Shown: positions 47,703 through 57,765, numbered from the stretch's first letter. The stretch: 64,000 nt of DNA from Diphasiastrum complanatum (GCA_029204225.1 CM055108.1:8368601-8432600), one strand, 5' to 3'. Notes: generated by a model from the sequence alone, not told the origin. Translations and numbers: made by a program.

Positions 47703-47736
47703 AGAGATAAGGGATGGAGAGGATAGAAATCCAACA
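47703..47736 (-). mobile_element. Remnant of CopD 3' LTR
   Basis: On the minus strand TGTTGGATTTCTATCCTCTC starts at 47736, directly after the purine run ATGGAGGG (47744-47737), and matches the start of the CopD LTR at 48921. Only about 34 bp remain before G4 sequence. Confidence 0.75.
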
Positions 47737-47743
47737 CCCTCCA

Positions 47744-48060
47744 TTAATCTGGATCCTTGAATGCCTTGATTTTTAAATTCAAGATAGCACAAAAACTCTT
47801 GTGTGCTTCCTGACTTAATCCTTTTGTAAATATGTAAGCTGCCATGTACTGGGTTCTGCAAAATTTCAGACTCACCTCCTTGTTGAGTACTCTACTCCTA
47901 ATATAGTGGTACGTAATCTCGATGTGCTTGCTCCTAGAGTGAAATCTAGGCTTGATCGATAATGCAATAGCACTCTGATTGTCGCACTGAATAATTGTTG
48001 GAGCAGTTTGTCTGAGACCAATATCGGACAATAGATTCCTCAACCAAATTGCCTCTTTAG
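47744..48060 (-). pseudogene. CopD RNase H fragment (Ty1/copia)
   Basis: The frame reads TIIQCDNQSAIALSIKPRFH, RSKHIEITYHYIRSRVLNKE and YIFTKGLSQEAHKSF, the C-terminal end of a copia RNase H. It ends at the purine tract before the 3' LTR. The preceding pol domains are absent, and leader-like sequence lies directly upstream, so most of the internal region has been deleted. Confidence 0.88.
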
Positions 48061-48295
48061 TAGCTTGCGGAAGCGTTATCAGTTTAAGAACTAGAACTTA
48101 TGATAAACACAAATTATCAGTCATATGAATATTTAATCTACGAATAATTTATCTGCATGGCATGAATCAGAACTAAATGAAAATGCATTGGACAAAGTAC
48201 AACACGATTTAGATTGCTGGAATAGAAGATTATATAATCGCAGATAGTACAAGTCTGAATGCAAATAGAAGGCGCGTTCTTCCTGAAACAATACT

Positions 48296-48921
48296 CTGAT
48301 ATAACAGAGAGAAAGAACAAATTATTGCGCTCTTGCTAATCTTCTGATTACTCACCTGATTGCTTGATTGATTTCTAATCTACTAATCTTATCTATATAT
48401 AATTTTACATTGGCAGATGTAGATGAGAGCAGTCGATGTATATTAGATCGGTGGAGAGAAGAGCAGATAACCATGCTACCGCTTCCTCCTTTAGGCACCG
48501 TCACCGCTTTGGGTCGTAACCGCCTTCCTCTTACGGTGACTTCTAATTAAGGTCTGTACTTTACAAACGGGATTAAGGCACCATGCTGTTGTTATCAGTC
48601 GCCAATTATTTAAGTCGATTTAGTCGACAAAGATGGATGAGTTGATGTCAGTGATGGTTAATGTCCGATGAATAGTCAATGAAGTCGATGTCGGACAAGT
48701 CGATGGATGATCAACGTCAAGTCGATGAAGTCGATGTCGGACAAGTCGATGGATGATCAACATTGAGTCGATGAAGTCAATGTCGGACAATTCGATGGAA
48801 CATTGTCATCGATTTCTTTGCATTTCTGCAGACTGTGCGACTTTTGAAGTATTTATATACAACAAATGAATGGATCTAGATTACTGACGAGATAAGAGAT
48901 GGAGGGGATAGGAATCCAACA
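48296..48921 (-). mobile_element. 5' LTR of CopD
   Basis: On the minus strand it starts TGTTGGATTCCTATCCCCTC at 48921, like the 3' LTR remnant. It contains a TATATAG-type box near 48400 and a minisatellite (48640-48800). It ends near 48296-48303, where TATATCAGAGTA resembles a decayed primer site. The 3' boundary is approximate. Confidence 0.7.
48640..48800. repeat. Minisatellite of GTCGATG-type units
   Basis: About three and a half copies of a unit near 44 bp built from GTCGATGAAGTCGATGTCGG, ACAAGTCGATGGATGATCAA and a short variable link, lying inside the CopD LTR. Confidence 0.85.
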
Positions 48922-49860
48922 TCCTCGCGTCAGTTGGCAGTTGGTGAATTTGACAATGCCACAAGATGTAGAGGAAAAACCGAAATACTTTGGAAAAGAG
49001 ATCGTTTATTTATTTTTTAACTAACGAAAAACAAATAAAGAAAATGGAATTAAAACGGGAAAATGTAAAGTGTTAAGGAAAATGTGACGAATGATCTAAT
49101 GGTAGTAGAAAGCCAACAAACAATAGGTGGTGAAGGGGCTGCTGAAAAGTGAGTGAAGTAAGGCGTTGGACAGCCAATAACTAGATGTGCAACAACTGAA
49201 AAAAATGGTCGCTCAATGTGGGGTAGTAGGGTGTTGGATAGCCACAAAAAAATTTTGCAAATGGGCTGAAGGTGGTGAAGTAGGGCACGACTTCAAAGTG
49301 TAATATCTTCAGAATAAGACATCCATTTGGCAGATTGTAAAGTGCAATGAACTTCTTGAAAAACAAAGTATGTAAAGATCCAAAAACAGAATCTTTTAGA
49401 ACAGAAAACAAAATATTCCAATTTGACCAAGGTTTGACTTTTCAAAAACTTCACTTCTAAAAGGTTAAAAAAAAAATGGATACAAAATGAATCTTAATAA
49501 TCAAGGAACGATAGGAAAGAACAAGATCCAATCACATATGCAAAAAGAACTAAACAAAATGAAAAGTAAAAAGAATACCCCTTTGGAAAACTTTGCGAGA
49601 TCTTTGGATGTAGTCCTCCAGATTATTTTGAACTTCTTTCACAAAAAAGGATGAAAAAGATGAGTTTTTCCAAAAAAAACTAAAAATTAGGGTTTTTGAA
49701 AAACGGCCAGCAAAAAAGATTACATCATCTTAGGTGTTGACTTGCTACAACATCAATGCAACTTACAAAAATTAAGTCCAATGACAAACAAAGAAGTTAT
49801 GACAAAAAAATGTGGAAAATTTTCTAGAGAGAGAAAAATGGCCAGAAAACTGTCTAGAGA
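48922..49860. other. Intron sequence, possible LTR-element leader
   Basis: A-rich sequence with two related blocks (GGCGTTGGACAGCCAA at 49160 and GGGTGTTGGATAGCCA at 49220). It could be part of the minus-strand internal region belonging to the LTR at 50155-50474. No coding domain was found. Confidence 0.35.
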
Positions 49861-49975
49861 GAGAGAGAGAATTAGAATTAGAATTATATTAATGTCTGTC
49901 AAGTACCCGAGGGCACATAAGAAAAGTAGAAAGGACATCAAAAAAGGAGCATTGTCCACGTAGAGAGAGAGTGGT
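49861..49975 (-). mobile_element. LINE L6: isolated 3'-end copy
   Basis: On the minus strand it has CTTAT, hairpin GTGCCC-TC-GGGTAC (49918-49905), then AGACATTAATATAATTCTAA and TCTAAT/CT repeats. It matches the 3' ends of L1 to L5 but is truncated to roughly 100 bp. Confidence 0.75.
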
Positions 49976-50142
49976 GAAGATCCAACTAGAGAGAAATGAA
50001 GAGAGAAAAGAGATAGTAGATCTTAGTCCTTCAGTGAAGATCCTTAAACCTACAAAGAAAATCACTAAAACAAACATAAGATCCAAAAACTTGCAAAGAA
50101 ACCATAAAACAACAAATAACACTCCCAATCGCTCAGGAAAGT

Positions 50143-50154
50143 GTTCTGATACCA
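50143..50154 (-). promoter_or_regulatory. Primer-binding site next to LTR at 50155
   Basis: On the minus strand TGGTATCAGAAC, one mismatch to the Met-tRNA complement, directly adjoining the LTR. Confidence 0.85.
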
Positions 50155-50474
50155 TGTTATGAACATAATAACAGATGTTGATATCAAATGAAGAACAATG
50201 GCTAAAGCCCTACAAGCAATAGCTAAGCATAGACAAGAGATCTCCCATGAAGAGCCCAAGCAATACCTATTAGTAGAGAATGAATACAATGAATCCTGTA
50301 TCTAATGTCTAGCCCTATATATACTATCTAGAGGCCCTTAGCGGAACCTTCTAGAAATTAGGGCAACTAAGGGTACTTGGGTCTCATAAGGACATGCCCT
50401 TAATGGTAATGGCCTAAAGATATCCCAATGAGGGCCACTTAGTAATTAGAGTTAGCTTAGGTGAGTTCATAACA
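50155..50474 (-). mobile_element. Complete 320-bp LTR, minus orientation
   Basis: The ends are TGTTATGAAC (50155) and GTTCATAACA (50474), perfect 10-bp inverted repeats. A TATATATAG box lies near 50320 on the minus strand. A primer site adjoins it, so this is the 5' LTR of an element whose internal part extends toward lower coordinates and whose 3' LTR is not in the window. Confidence 0.85.
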
Positions 50475-51610
50475 AACATGGTAGATGTAAAGGCTCAAGA
50501 ATGGAAAGCCAAACACCAACAGCCCATGGAATTAAATAGCCAACAAGTGTAATTCCTCATAGGAGTGAATATGAAGTGTCAAACTCGTATGGACTCTACA
50601 GGCCATTTTTAGAATGAGCACCATGAACTTACAAACACCAAAACTCACTGAATAATAAATGTTCATAAATGAGGCTTTTTAGAGGATCTTTTAAACCAAT
50701 CTAAGCAATTCTTAAACCAGTACAAGCCACACATAGCACTTACAACATAAGAGCATTTGCTAGTGTACTAAAACGATGATGTATGTATGCACAATCGACC
50801 TTACAGTGGTATGGCACGACAACGGCATGATAGACAATGTAGAAGTTTGAACAAGATGTAATTGAAAGTACTAGACAAAATCTAGTGGTAAATAAAAGAG
50901 CAAAATACAACAAATCTTACCAAGCTGGACTTTCTCACAGCTAATGTAGATACCACCTTATTCTCCTTAAGCTAACACATGAATTGAGCTTGGAATGGGG
51001 GGTTATTTTGTAAGTCCCCTCACCTCGTCACTGGTGTTTGGTCTTAGCTCAACAACTCAATGGGGAGCTGAGTAGGTCCTATCTAGCTCAGCCCCCTAAC
51101 TATTTAGTGGCTATGTCTTTAATGACTGCTTTGGCCATGCACATACATGATGACTATGGTACATAGAGTACATGACGTGGTCCCATGGTTTTACGACAGG
51201 AGGTACAAAATACAGCATTATAGACATTACATTTCTTACAGCTAGTCCTTAAAATGCGGCCTGTGTTTGATATAATTTTATTTACCTCAACATTTGGAGT
51301 TCATTCCCACTACTGGGCATAGGAAGGGACATATAAGGATAAAAAAGGGAAAGGAAGGTAGCATATTTATTTCTGAAAAGAGATGTCTATGAAAGATAAA
51401 ATTGTCTCTCTATCATTTTCACATAAGAAAAGGTAATCAGTTAGCTAATCACAAGGCACATGAAATGTTATCATTGGCATCCAAAATTGAGTATATCAGA
51501 CCATATAATGTTAAAAAGCAGAACTTCTCACAAGACCTATCTATCAAAACAAAGTTGGCCAAGTCAACGAAAACAAATAGTGAACAGTAGAACAAAAGAT
51601 AGCAGCGCAC
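50475..51610 (-). other. Intron of host gene 2, upstream part
   Basis: AT-rich, no transposon domain recognised. An exon-like block at 50965-50921 is discussed under rejected items. Confidence 0.45.
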
Positions 51611-51691
51611 CAGAGATTATCGTCTCAAGTAATTGCTCCCCCTCATCGACTTTCTTATCTGCACTGTCACCTGCTTTATTTAGTGGTCTTG
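51611..51691 (-). CDS. Host gene 2, exon b
   Basis: It reads KAGDSADKKVDEGEQLLETI, then IS, to donor CTCTG/GTGCGC at 51611. The acceptor is either CACAG at 51692 or AAAGCAG at 51671; both keep the same frame, so the start is uncertain by seven codons. The exon starts and ends in phase 1, which fits exon a upstream and the exon at 32617 downstream. The donor is weaker than consensus, and this is the least certain of the four exons. Confidence 0.6.
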
Positions 51692-51793
51692 CTGTGCTAC
51701 TAAAACTCGGTGCATGAAGCTTTTTAGACTTGGAGGATAAAAAATGATGAACTACTAAATTTAATCTACCAATATCTGATTATGGTAGCTTAC

Positions 51794-51899
51794 CACCTTT
51801 TTTGGCATAGCTGCGTTTTGAGAGCACTCTAGCTGCATATAGTTGCAAAACTCTTTGCAGCATGGCAACGAGACCGGGTTTATCTTTGTCCTCTTTTGC
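51794..51899 (-). CDS. Host gene 2, exon a
   Basis: Acceptor TTGATGACATGCAG is followed by 35 codons plus one base, reading AKEDKDKPGLVAMLQRVLQL, then YAARVLSKRSYAKKG, to the strong donor GGTG/GTAAGC. It is an amphipathic, basic helix without transposon similarity. It leaves in phase 1. Upstream exons are not identified in the window, and hAT-C begins about 440 bp further on. Confidence 0.68.
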
Positions 51900-52339
51900 C
51901 TGCATGTCATCAATGAAGATAACTTAGCCAAATGAACACAGCTAAGGTGCTCTAGGAATTTAGATACTCTACAATGTCACTTTTATGTAGTCAGACAATT
52001 TGGACTTAGATGATTAGCATTGGCAGATCTGAAAATATTGGCGGTCAAGAACTCCAAGCCATAAACTCACAAATCAACTGCAGTTGCATACAGCAACCAG
52101 TAAAAATTTTGCATCTCCTTAATCACGTCATGATACTCTATCGTGTTGCTTCTAAACTGTCTGCTTGCATTTTTGTGGAATAATACCTTCCTATTTTTTA
52201 ACTTCTTTCATTATGCTCAATCAGATTGTCTGCTTGATCACCTTTTCTCAGTAAACTTTTGCCTTCAATAATTAGCTTCATAGTTTACAATCGATTATCC
52301 ATTTAGGGGATGTAAAAGCTAATTTGATAGTGCACACTT
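51900..52339 (-). other. Probable intron upstream of exon a
   Basis: T-rich sequence on the gene strand, compatible with intron. No exon-like block was found. Confidence 0.4.
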
Positions 52340-52670
52340 AGGACTTAGGAGCCAGGGAGATAGTGAAGAGAGGGATAAAGAGAAGTTGGGGGTGAAAGAA
52401 GGTAGGTGATGAGAGAGAGAAAATTGAACTTTGAATTTTGGTGAGGGAAATTTTCAGCAATAGAAAACTAGAGTCTAGATATTAGACAGGAGAGGAGAGG
52501 AGAGGAGAGAGGAATTCTAGAAGAGGGAGGGAGGGTGCCCCATAGATAAGGGCACATCTACTGCATCTAAGTGGCCATGAGATTGTGGCTTGTGCATCTG
52601 CACTAATAGGTTGTTGATAGGGCCACAGGCAGAGTAGGAGGCTGGTCCTTTGACTACCTGTGAACATTTG
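52340..52670 (-). other. 3' flank of hAT-C transposase gene
   Basis: Purine-rich sequence with GGAGA repeats, presumed 3' UTR and element end. No terminal inverted repeat could be paired with the other side. Confidence 0.4.
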
Positions 52671-55600
52671 TTAAAACTGCCTATGGCTCTGTGATGCACG
52701 CATCCAAGCAGCTGCGGAAGGTAAACCCAAATCAGTCTGCCCCCTATCAAGAGCCTCCTCCATCATATCAACATTAGAAGGTATGCCACTGGCTTTGTGC
52801 CCTGCCCGTCTCCCGGTATAATCTGTGGCATGTGTCCCACCTCTACCATGTGATGCACCTATGACCCCTGCTCTAGGCGTGTGCCCAACACCTGTATCAT
52901 ATGCCTCATCCCGCTCTGATCTGGCGAACACAACCCGAATAGGCTCATCCTCATCTTGATCATCCTCTGACACTGGCTCATCTGCCTCGTACAATGGGGG
53001 CTCTCTGTGCTCAAGCCCAAGCTCTCTCTCTCTCATCTCGGCAAGCTCCCTCTCTCTCTCTGCCATCAACTGTGTGCCCAGGTCATCTGCAGGCATGGGA
53101 TGGGTGCTGTCCGTAGGCAAGTCAACCTGGTGCTCCAAATCGGATATCTTCGTCTGCAAGGTTTAAAATTGGCATGTCAGAGAAACAACTCTATCAAGAA
53201 ATGAAACCAACATACCAGGAGTCAACCAACATGCTATGAAAGGTTAGCTTATCACCTGCAATGTGCTCGTAATGGTCGGAAGTCTCCTGGCGAGACGTGC
53301 GTTGGTGCTACAGAACACCAACCGCTCCAACTGACTCACTGACAACCGATTTCTTCTTCTCGTGTGAATGAGTGCCCATGTGCTCCAATTACGCTCACAC
53401 ACGGAGGCAGCTCAATCCTGTGGTGCGTGCATTGAAATACTTCAGCACATTGTCTTCAACGAAACACAACAATGGAGGATAAAATGAGATGCATACCTGA
53501 GAAAGGACACGCAGTGCAAGACGCTGTATAGATGGGTATGTGCTACCGAACATGGTCCACTAGGTAATGGGTAGCTACCTCCTCTCTGGATCCTGAGCAG
53601 CCAGGTGGCCGAATGTGCCCATGCCGAAACGAAATGCAGCGAGCTCCTCCATGAGCCTGATAGGATCCAAACCTATGTGTGGACCCACCCTGTGAATGTA
53701 CCGAAGCCAATCGGCCTCGAGCTCCCTGTCTGCGATCTGTGTCGGAGAGAGGAAGAGGGGATGCAGCATGTGTGCAACATTGTGGATACTCCTGTGGAAG
53801 TAGTTCCACCGCGTCTCCCAGATGAACTTCAGCTCTGTCATCCTGCAGGTGAGAGGCATGTGGTTTAGGGCATTACGAAAAAACATAACATCGACAAAAA
53901 AACAAACTAGCAAACACTGAAAAGATAAAGAACAATTACAACACTGTACCGCTTACCTCTCTGGCTGCAAGATGGGCAACTGCAGGAACTGTCCAATCCG
54001 GTCCATGAGCTCATATACCAGTCCAAGTGTCGACCCCTCGCTGTCAGCCATGCGGAGCACAATGTAAAGTGGTCGAAGAAGTCCTGACAATGTCTGTGCA
54101 TCCCTCCAAAACTGGTCTCCCCTCACCGTGGAAGAAAAGTGCTCCCCATCCTCAGTGCGCGGAAATGTACTGGCACACCAAAGATCACTGGCAACCATCT
54201 GTAGAAGCTGCGCCCTGCACTTGATCAGACGGTCGATGACCACCAAGTCGAATGCAAAGCGTGTGGGGGCTGGCTTACGGAGGTCTAGATGGCTGAACAC
54301 CCGGAATATGGCAAGAACACGCCTCTTCCTCGTGACAAAAGTCACCAGGAAGAGGGCCTCACGGACGATGGCTCTAACCCAGGGAAGTGCACCTATGTCC
54401 CCCATCAGAAGGTCTATGCCGTGCGCTGCACAGGGGGTATGAACAATGTGAGGGAACTCGGCCTCTAGCAGTACACCCATCTGAATGCAGTTTGTGGCAT
54501 TGTCCGTCACCACTGTGACGACATGCTGTGGGCCTATGGACAGGATGGAAGACCTGATGACATCAAACATGAACTCTGCAGATATGACTCTCCCCCCCCT
54601 GCTCCAATCCACTGCCCTCAAAAACTGTGTGCCCATGCAGCTGGAGACCAGTATGTTGAGGATCGGCCTCCTCCTGACATCAGTCCAGCCATCGGACATG
54701 ATGCTGCAACCGTAAGTGGCCCAGTGGCGACGTAGAGGCTCCATCTCTCTAGACAGTGACTCGACCCTATCCCTCAGCATGTGTGTGCGGACAACCTCTG
54801 AACTAGGGACTCTCCAGCTAGGGCTGACAGACTGTGCAGGGCGGAAGGCCCTTCTGAAGGGCTCGGAGTCGGTGATGGCAAATGGAAGGTTCAGCTCATA
54901 AATCAGGCTGGCCACGGCCTGTGTGGCCTCTCTATCCATGTGCGGCTGATGCGCGCCGCGAATGCTCTGCTGCCTAAGAACTCTCCCAGCTGGGCGACGG
55001 GTAGCGGACCTCCAGCACGGTGCACCAAACGTGACGGGAATGGATGATGACGCAACAGCCTGGGCACTAGTGGATGCATTAGCTGTAGACGTGGAATGGG
55101 GAGAGTGGGATGCACTGGCCGGGATGGGTGCAGTAGCGTAAGTGGGGTACACTGGTGGAGGGTGGACATCTGGCATGGGATACGAAAACTGCTGGGTAGG
55201 GTGGTCATCCGGATGTGAAGGGAGGGAGGAAGGGATCTCCTCAACATCCTGGAAGGCCTCGTTACTGGCATCCGGGGCCTGCTCCTGCTCGGGAGGCGGA
55301 GAGTCCATGAGAAAGTCATAAACTGGGGGAGTGCGAGCAACAGTAGGTGGTGGTGGAACCACAGTGGCAACTGGCGGACGCGGTGGGACAGGATCCACCG
55401 GAATGGGTGCAGATGGGGGTGCGTGAGGCGGAACTGTCTGAGAGGGACGAGGGGCAAAGGGACTGGACGAGGATGCACTCCCTCTCCTCGGGCGTGCCAG
55501 CCAAGCAGGCAGCAACTCGGGGTCAACCACGTAAGGAGCGGTGCAAAACCGAAGAACACCCTCCGAAATGGTGTTCTCCCCCGCCACAAGACGTGGCCCG

Positions 55601-55845
55601 TAGGTATCCAAAAGTCGCTGCCTGACGGGAACGGACATGCTGGCACAGGGGGCAGCATTCAGTGTGCCACCATCTCTCGCGCGTGCGCCGAGTAGGTGAC
55701 CTTTAAGGCGAGTGAGGGTGGCAACGAACTCTGTCAGGCAATATCGACAGCGCATTATCCTTGCACCGGACTTGTTAGACTTGTCGGGAACCAGCCTGAC
55801 AATGTCCACCTCGTCCCACAGATCGGCAAGGTTGGAATGCACCAT
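52671..55845 (-). pseudogene. hAT-C: best-preserved hAT transposase gene, four exons
   Basis: Exon 1 (55845-53957) is open for 630 codons. It has a BED-type finger (CRYCLTEFVATLTRLKGHL, residues about 34-52), a Pro/Ser-rich linker (about 120-280), the N-terminal helical domain (about 305-370), DUF659 with SDGWTDVRRRPILNILVSS, VVTDNATNCIQMG and the hAT TPCAAHGIDLL motif, then VTFVTRKRRVLAIFRVF. Introns with GT..AG ends join exon 2 (53842-53497: ETRWNYFHRSIHNVAHMLHP ... RLALRVLSQ), exon 3 (53417-53256: VCERNWSTWALIHTRRRNRL, the hATC dimerisation domain) and exon 4 (53153-52671: acidic, then Gly/Arg-rich). Phases agree throughout. Breaks: two stops near 53575-53560 and one at the start of exon 3 (GAT TGA). 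Near 950 codons in all. hAT transposases cut and paste DNA in the nucleus; this copy looks recently disabled. Confidence 0.88.
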
Positions 55846-56150
55846 CTCTGTAGAAAGGACTGGGGAAAGAAGGCAGAGATCTCTGTGGGTGCGATAGGAG
55901 TTGGAAGGCTTGAAAAAACCACAATAAAGGCCGAAATAGCAATAGCAGGGGAGGACGCGATCAGTGCAATGCGAAGACAGCCGAGAGGGCGTGGACAGTA
56001 GGGCGATGGGCGGACAGCAGGGAGGGCGCGGACAGTAGGGCGACGGGCAGGGAGAGAGATGAAGCGAGGGGGGGGGGGATTAGGTTAAAAAAAAATATAG
56101 TAATATATTAAATATTAAAAAATACTATATACTAAAAAATATTAAATATT
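55846..56150 (-). other. 5' region of hAT-C
   Basis: Upstream of the transposase ATG: a run of G (56071-56081), repeated GGGCG(G/A)ACAG units (55990-56050) and an AT-rich block of ATATTAAATATT type (56098-56150). Presumed 5' UTR and promoter. Confidence 0.4.
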
Positions 56151-56233
56151 GTGGTACCGCGGATCAGTATGGATCCGCGGTACCACACTGGATCCACGGT
56201 ACCGGGATCCGCGGATCCTGGTACCACTGGATC
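56151..56233. repeat. Compound palindrome of GGTACC, GGATCC and CCGCGG modules
   Basis: A perfect 15-bp inverted repeat (GTGGTACCGCGGATC at 56151-56165, its complement at 56172-56186) is followed by the perfect palindrome GGATCCGCGGATCC (56205-56218), itself flanked by GGTACC at 56198 and 56220. It lies about 300 bp upstream of the hAT-C start codon in AT-rich surroundings. Confidence 0.9.
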
Positions 56234-56287
56234 TATAAAGTTTATATTAAAAAATTAATAAAAAAACATGATGCCCCAAAATTCTCC

Positions 56288-56289
<2 letters not shown>

Positions 56290-56321
<32 letters not shown>
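56290..56321. repeat. (CT)n microsatellite
   Basis: About 32 bp of CT. Confidence 0.95.
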
Positions 56322-56326
<5 letters not shown>

Positions 56327-56476
56327 CTCTCTCAAATCCAAGTTCCAACAAACTAAACAAAAATGCTGAATCATGCTAAACAAAATCCATGCCAAGTGTT
56401 TTGAACCAGTTACCATACTGCATCGTCCTGAACCGTACTGAAGCATTTTTCAACCATATGGAATCATTTTTCAACC

Positions 56477-56479
<3 letters not shown>

Positions 56480-56510
<31 letters not shown>
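56480..56510. repeat. (CT)n microsatellite
   Basis: About 31 bp of CT in the left flank of element G5. Confidence 0.95.
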
Positions 56511-56513
<3 letters not shown>

Positions 56514-56581
56514 AAGAACAATACTGAATCGTTACACTGCTGTGAATAGGATCATCATAATATATAATATCGGGCCACATG

Positions 56582-56936
56582 TGTTACGAGCTCGTGACCA
56601 ATGCCGAACCCTAGAGAACACAGATAGGTCAGATACCACAGTCAGGGTCGTGTCCAACGTACACGACCAACAGGGCAAGACAGTGTGAGTGGTGTGCCCC
56701 AGCACGGTCCATAGCCGTGGGCCTAACACAGCTAGGGACCCTGTCAGCAGGATAGAGCTCCCAGTTGGGTCCCGACGTGCAGTCGGCCACGTCAGTGACA
56801 CGTGGCCGACACTTGGCAGTCGCATGCTACCAGTCCTCACACTGGGCTAGGAGGGGCTTACTCTATATCAGGGAGTAGGCAAGGTTGGGTGGATCAATTA
56901 GTGTTTGCCCTACTGTGGTATTAGGATCTATTACAC
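56582..56936 (+). mobile_element. G5 5' LTR
   Basis: TGTTACGAGC ... ATCTATTACA, 355 bp, with a CTCTATATCAGG TATA-like region near 56870. Colinear with 60182-60540. Confidence 0.93.
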
Positions 56937-56950
56937 TAGTATCAGAGCCA
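56937..56950 (+). promoter_or_regulatory. G5 primer-binding site
   Basis: TAGTATCAGAGCC, one mismatch to the Met-tRNA complement, immediately after the 5' LTR. Confidence 0.85.
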
Positions 56951-57765
56951 TCTCCATCCTAGGGAGTTCAGGAGCAGCAGTAGAGAAAGCTATCAGAAGA
57001 TAGGAAAGATCTCTGAGTTTCTCAGAAAAGATTAGAGGAGGAGAATCACTGTAGGTGCAGCCTTCAAACTTCTGATTTTCACTGAGAAATCACAATAGTA
57101 AGGAGTCAGATTCTTTGTCGAGGTAACTTGCTGGATAGACAGCTGTTTTTCACAGATTTAGAGGGTTCTCTACAGATTTCCCAGCGGAAATAGAGTAGGA
57201 TTTAGTCAGTAGATCCATCGCTGAACATACAGGGATCTATCTCTGATTTCAAAGAGGGATTTCAGTAGATCTGAGTGGAGTTTAGTCTGAAATTTCCCAA
57301 CAGGGCCAGCGCTGGACAGGGAGGTGAAAAAGTGATTTTTCATCACTTTTTTTGGGAATTTCTCAGTAGTTTGAACTTCAAACTAGATTGCCACAGACCA
57401 GTGACCTACTACCTGAAGTCAGATCAGAAATTCAAACGAGTTTTGGGCCTTAAATTACAGAGAATTGGGCCAGATAGGTTGCTGTCCAGTCAGCGAGGGC
57501 AGGGATATCAAATTTCCGGATTTTCCTTTGTTTTTTTCCGGATTTTACTCAGTTTGTTGGAGCCCCACATCTGAAAGCAGATCAGTCAGCTACTCAACTC
57601 CAGCACCGGGAAATTTGGCACCATTTTGGAGCTTCAAACTAGGATTTTCCGGGACAGCAGGTCTGAAATCTTGAGGGAAAGAGCTGAGAGGGTTCCTCTT
57701 CGTAATTCCTTTGGAAGTACAGTCCTCAGAAACAGCTAAGTTATCTTTCCTTTCCCTCGTACAGT
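56951..57765 (+). other. G5 leader
   Basis: No coding frame. Homologous to the G3 leader. At about 57765 it is joined directly to the middle of reverse transcriptase. Confidence 0.7.

Larger units (their letters stand above)
22731..51899 (-). other. Host gene 2: whole reconstructed span (four exons)
   Basis: Four exon-like blocks on the minus strand, at 51899-51794, 51691-51611, 32617-32496 and 22835-22731, join without breaking the frame. The intron phases are 1, 1 and 0. They give roughly 136 C-terminal codons of a soluble, charged, helical protein. The introns are about 102 bp, 18,993 bp and 9,660 bp. The two long ones contain LINE, gypsy, copia and hAT insertions in both orientations. 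No membrane span or catalytic motif is visible in these residues. I do not recognise the family. Upstream exons must lie beyond 51899, possibly past the window edge. What is seen is exon quality, splice sites and phase agreement; that they form one transcript is inference. Confidence 0.7.

Noticed and set aside
48640-48800. Tandem repeat as a possible CRISPR-like array
   Set aside because: Units are contiguous and degenerate, without unique spacers, and lie in a plant retrotransposon LTR.
50921-50971. Exon-like block on the minus strand reading KENKVVSTLAVRKSSL with donor TTG/GTAAGA
   Set aside because: Its open frame ends in phase 0, which does not fit the phase-1 acceptor at 32617, and exon b splices directly to that acceptor in phase. 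It could still be an alternative exon.
54903-55658. 251-codon minus-strand frame overlapping hAT-C exon 1
   Set aside because: It is another frame of the 630-codon transposase exon, with low-complexity Leu/Pro/Arg composition.
52340-56240. Terminal inverted repeats and 8-bp target duplication for hAT-C
   Set aside because: I could not pair any TIR-like sequence at the two edges by eye, so the element limits are given as approximate and no TIR is annotated.
427-56950. TGGTATCAGAGC sites as parts of tRNA genes
   Set aside because: They are only 12-base primer complements next to LTRs, with no tRNA fold around them.
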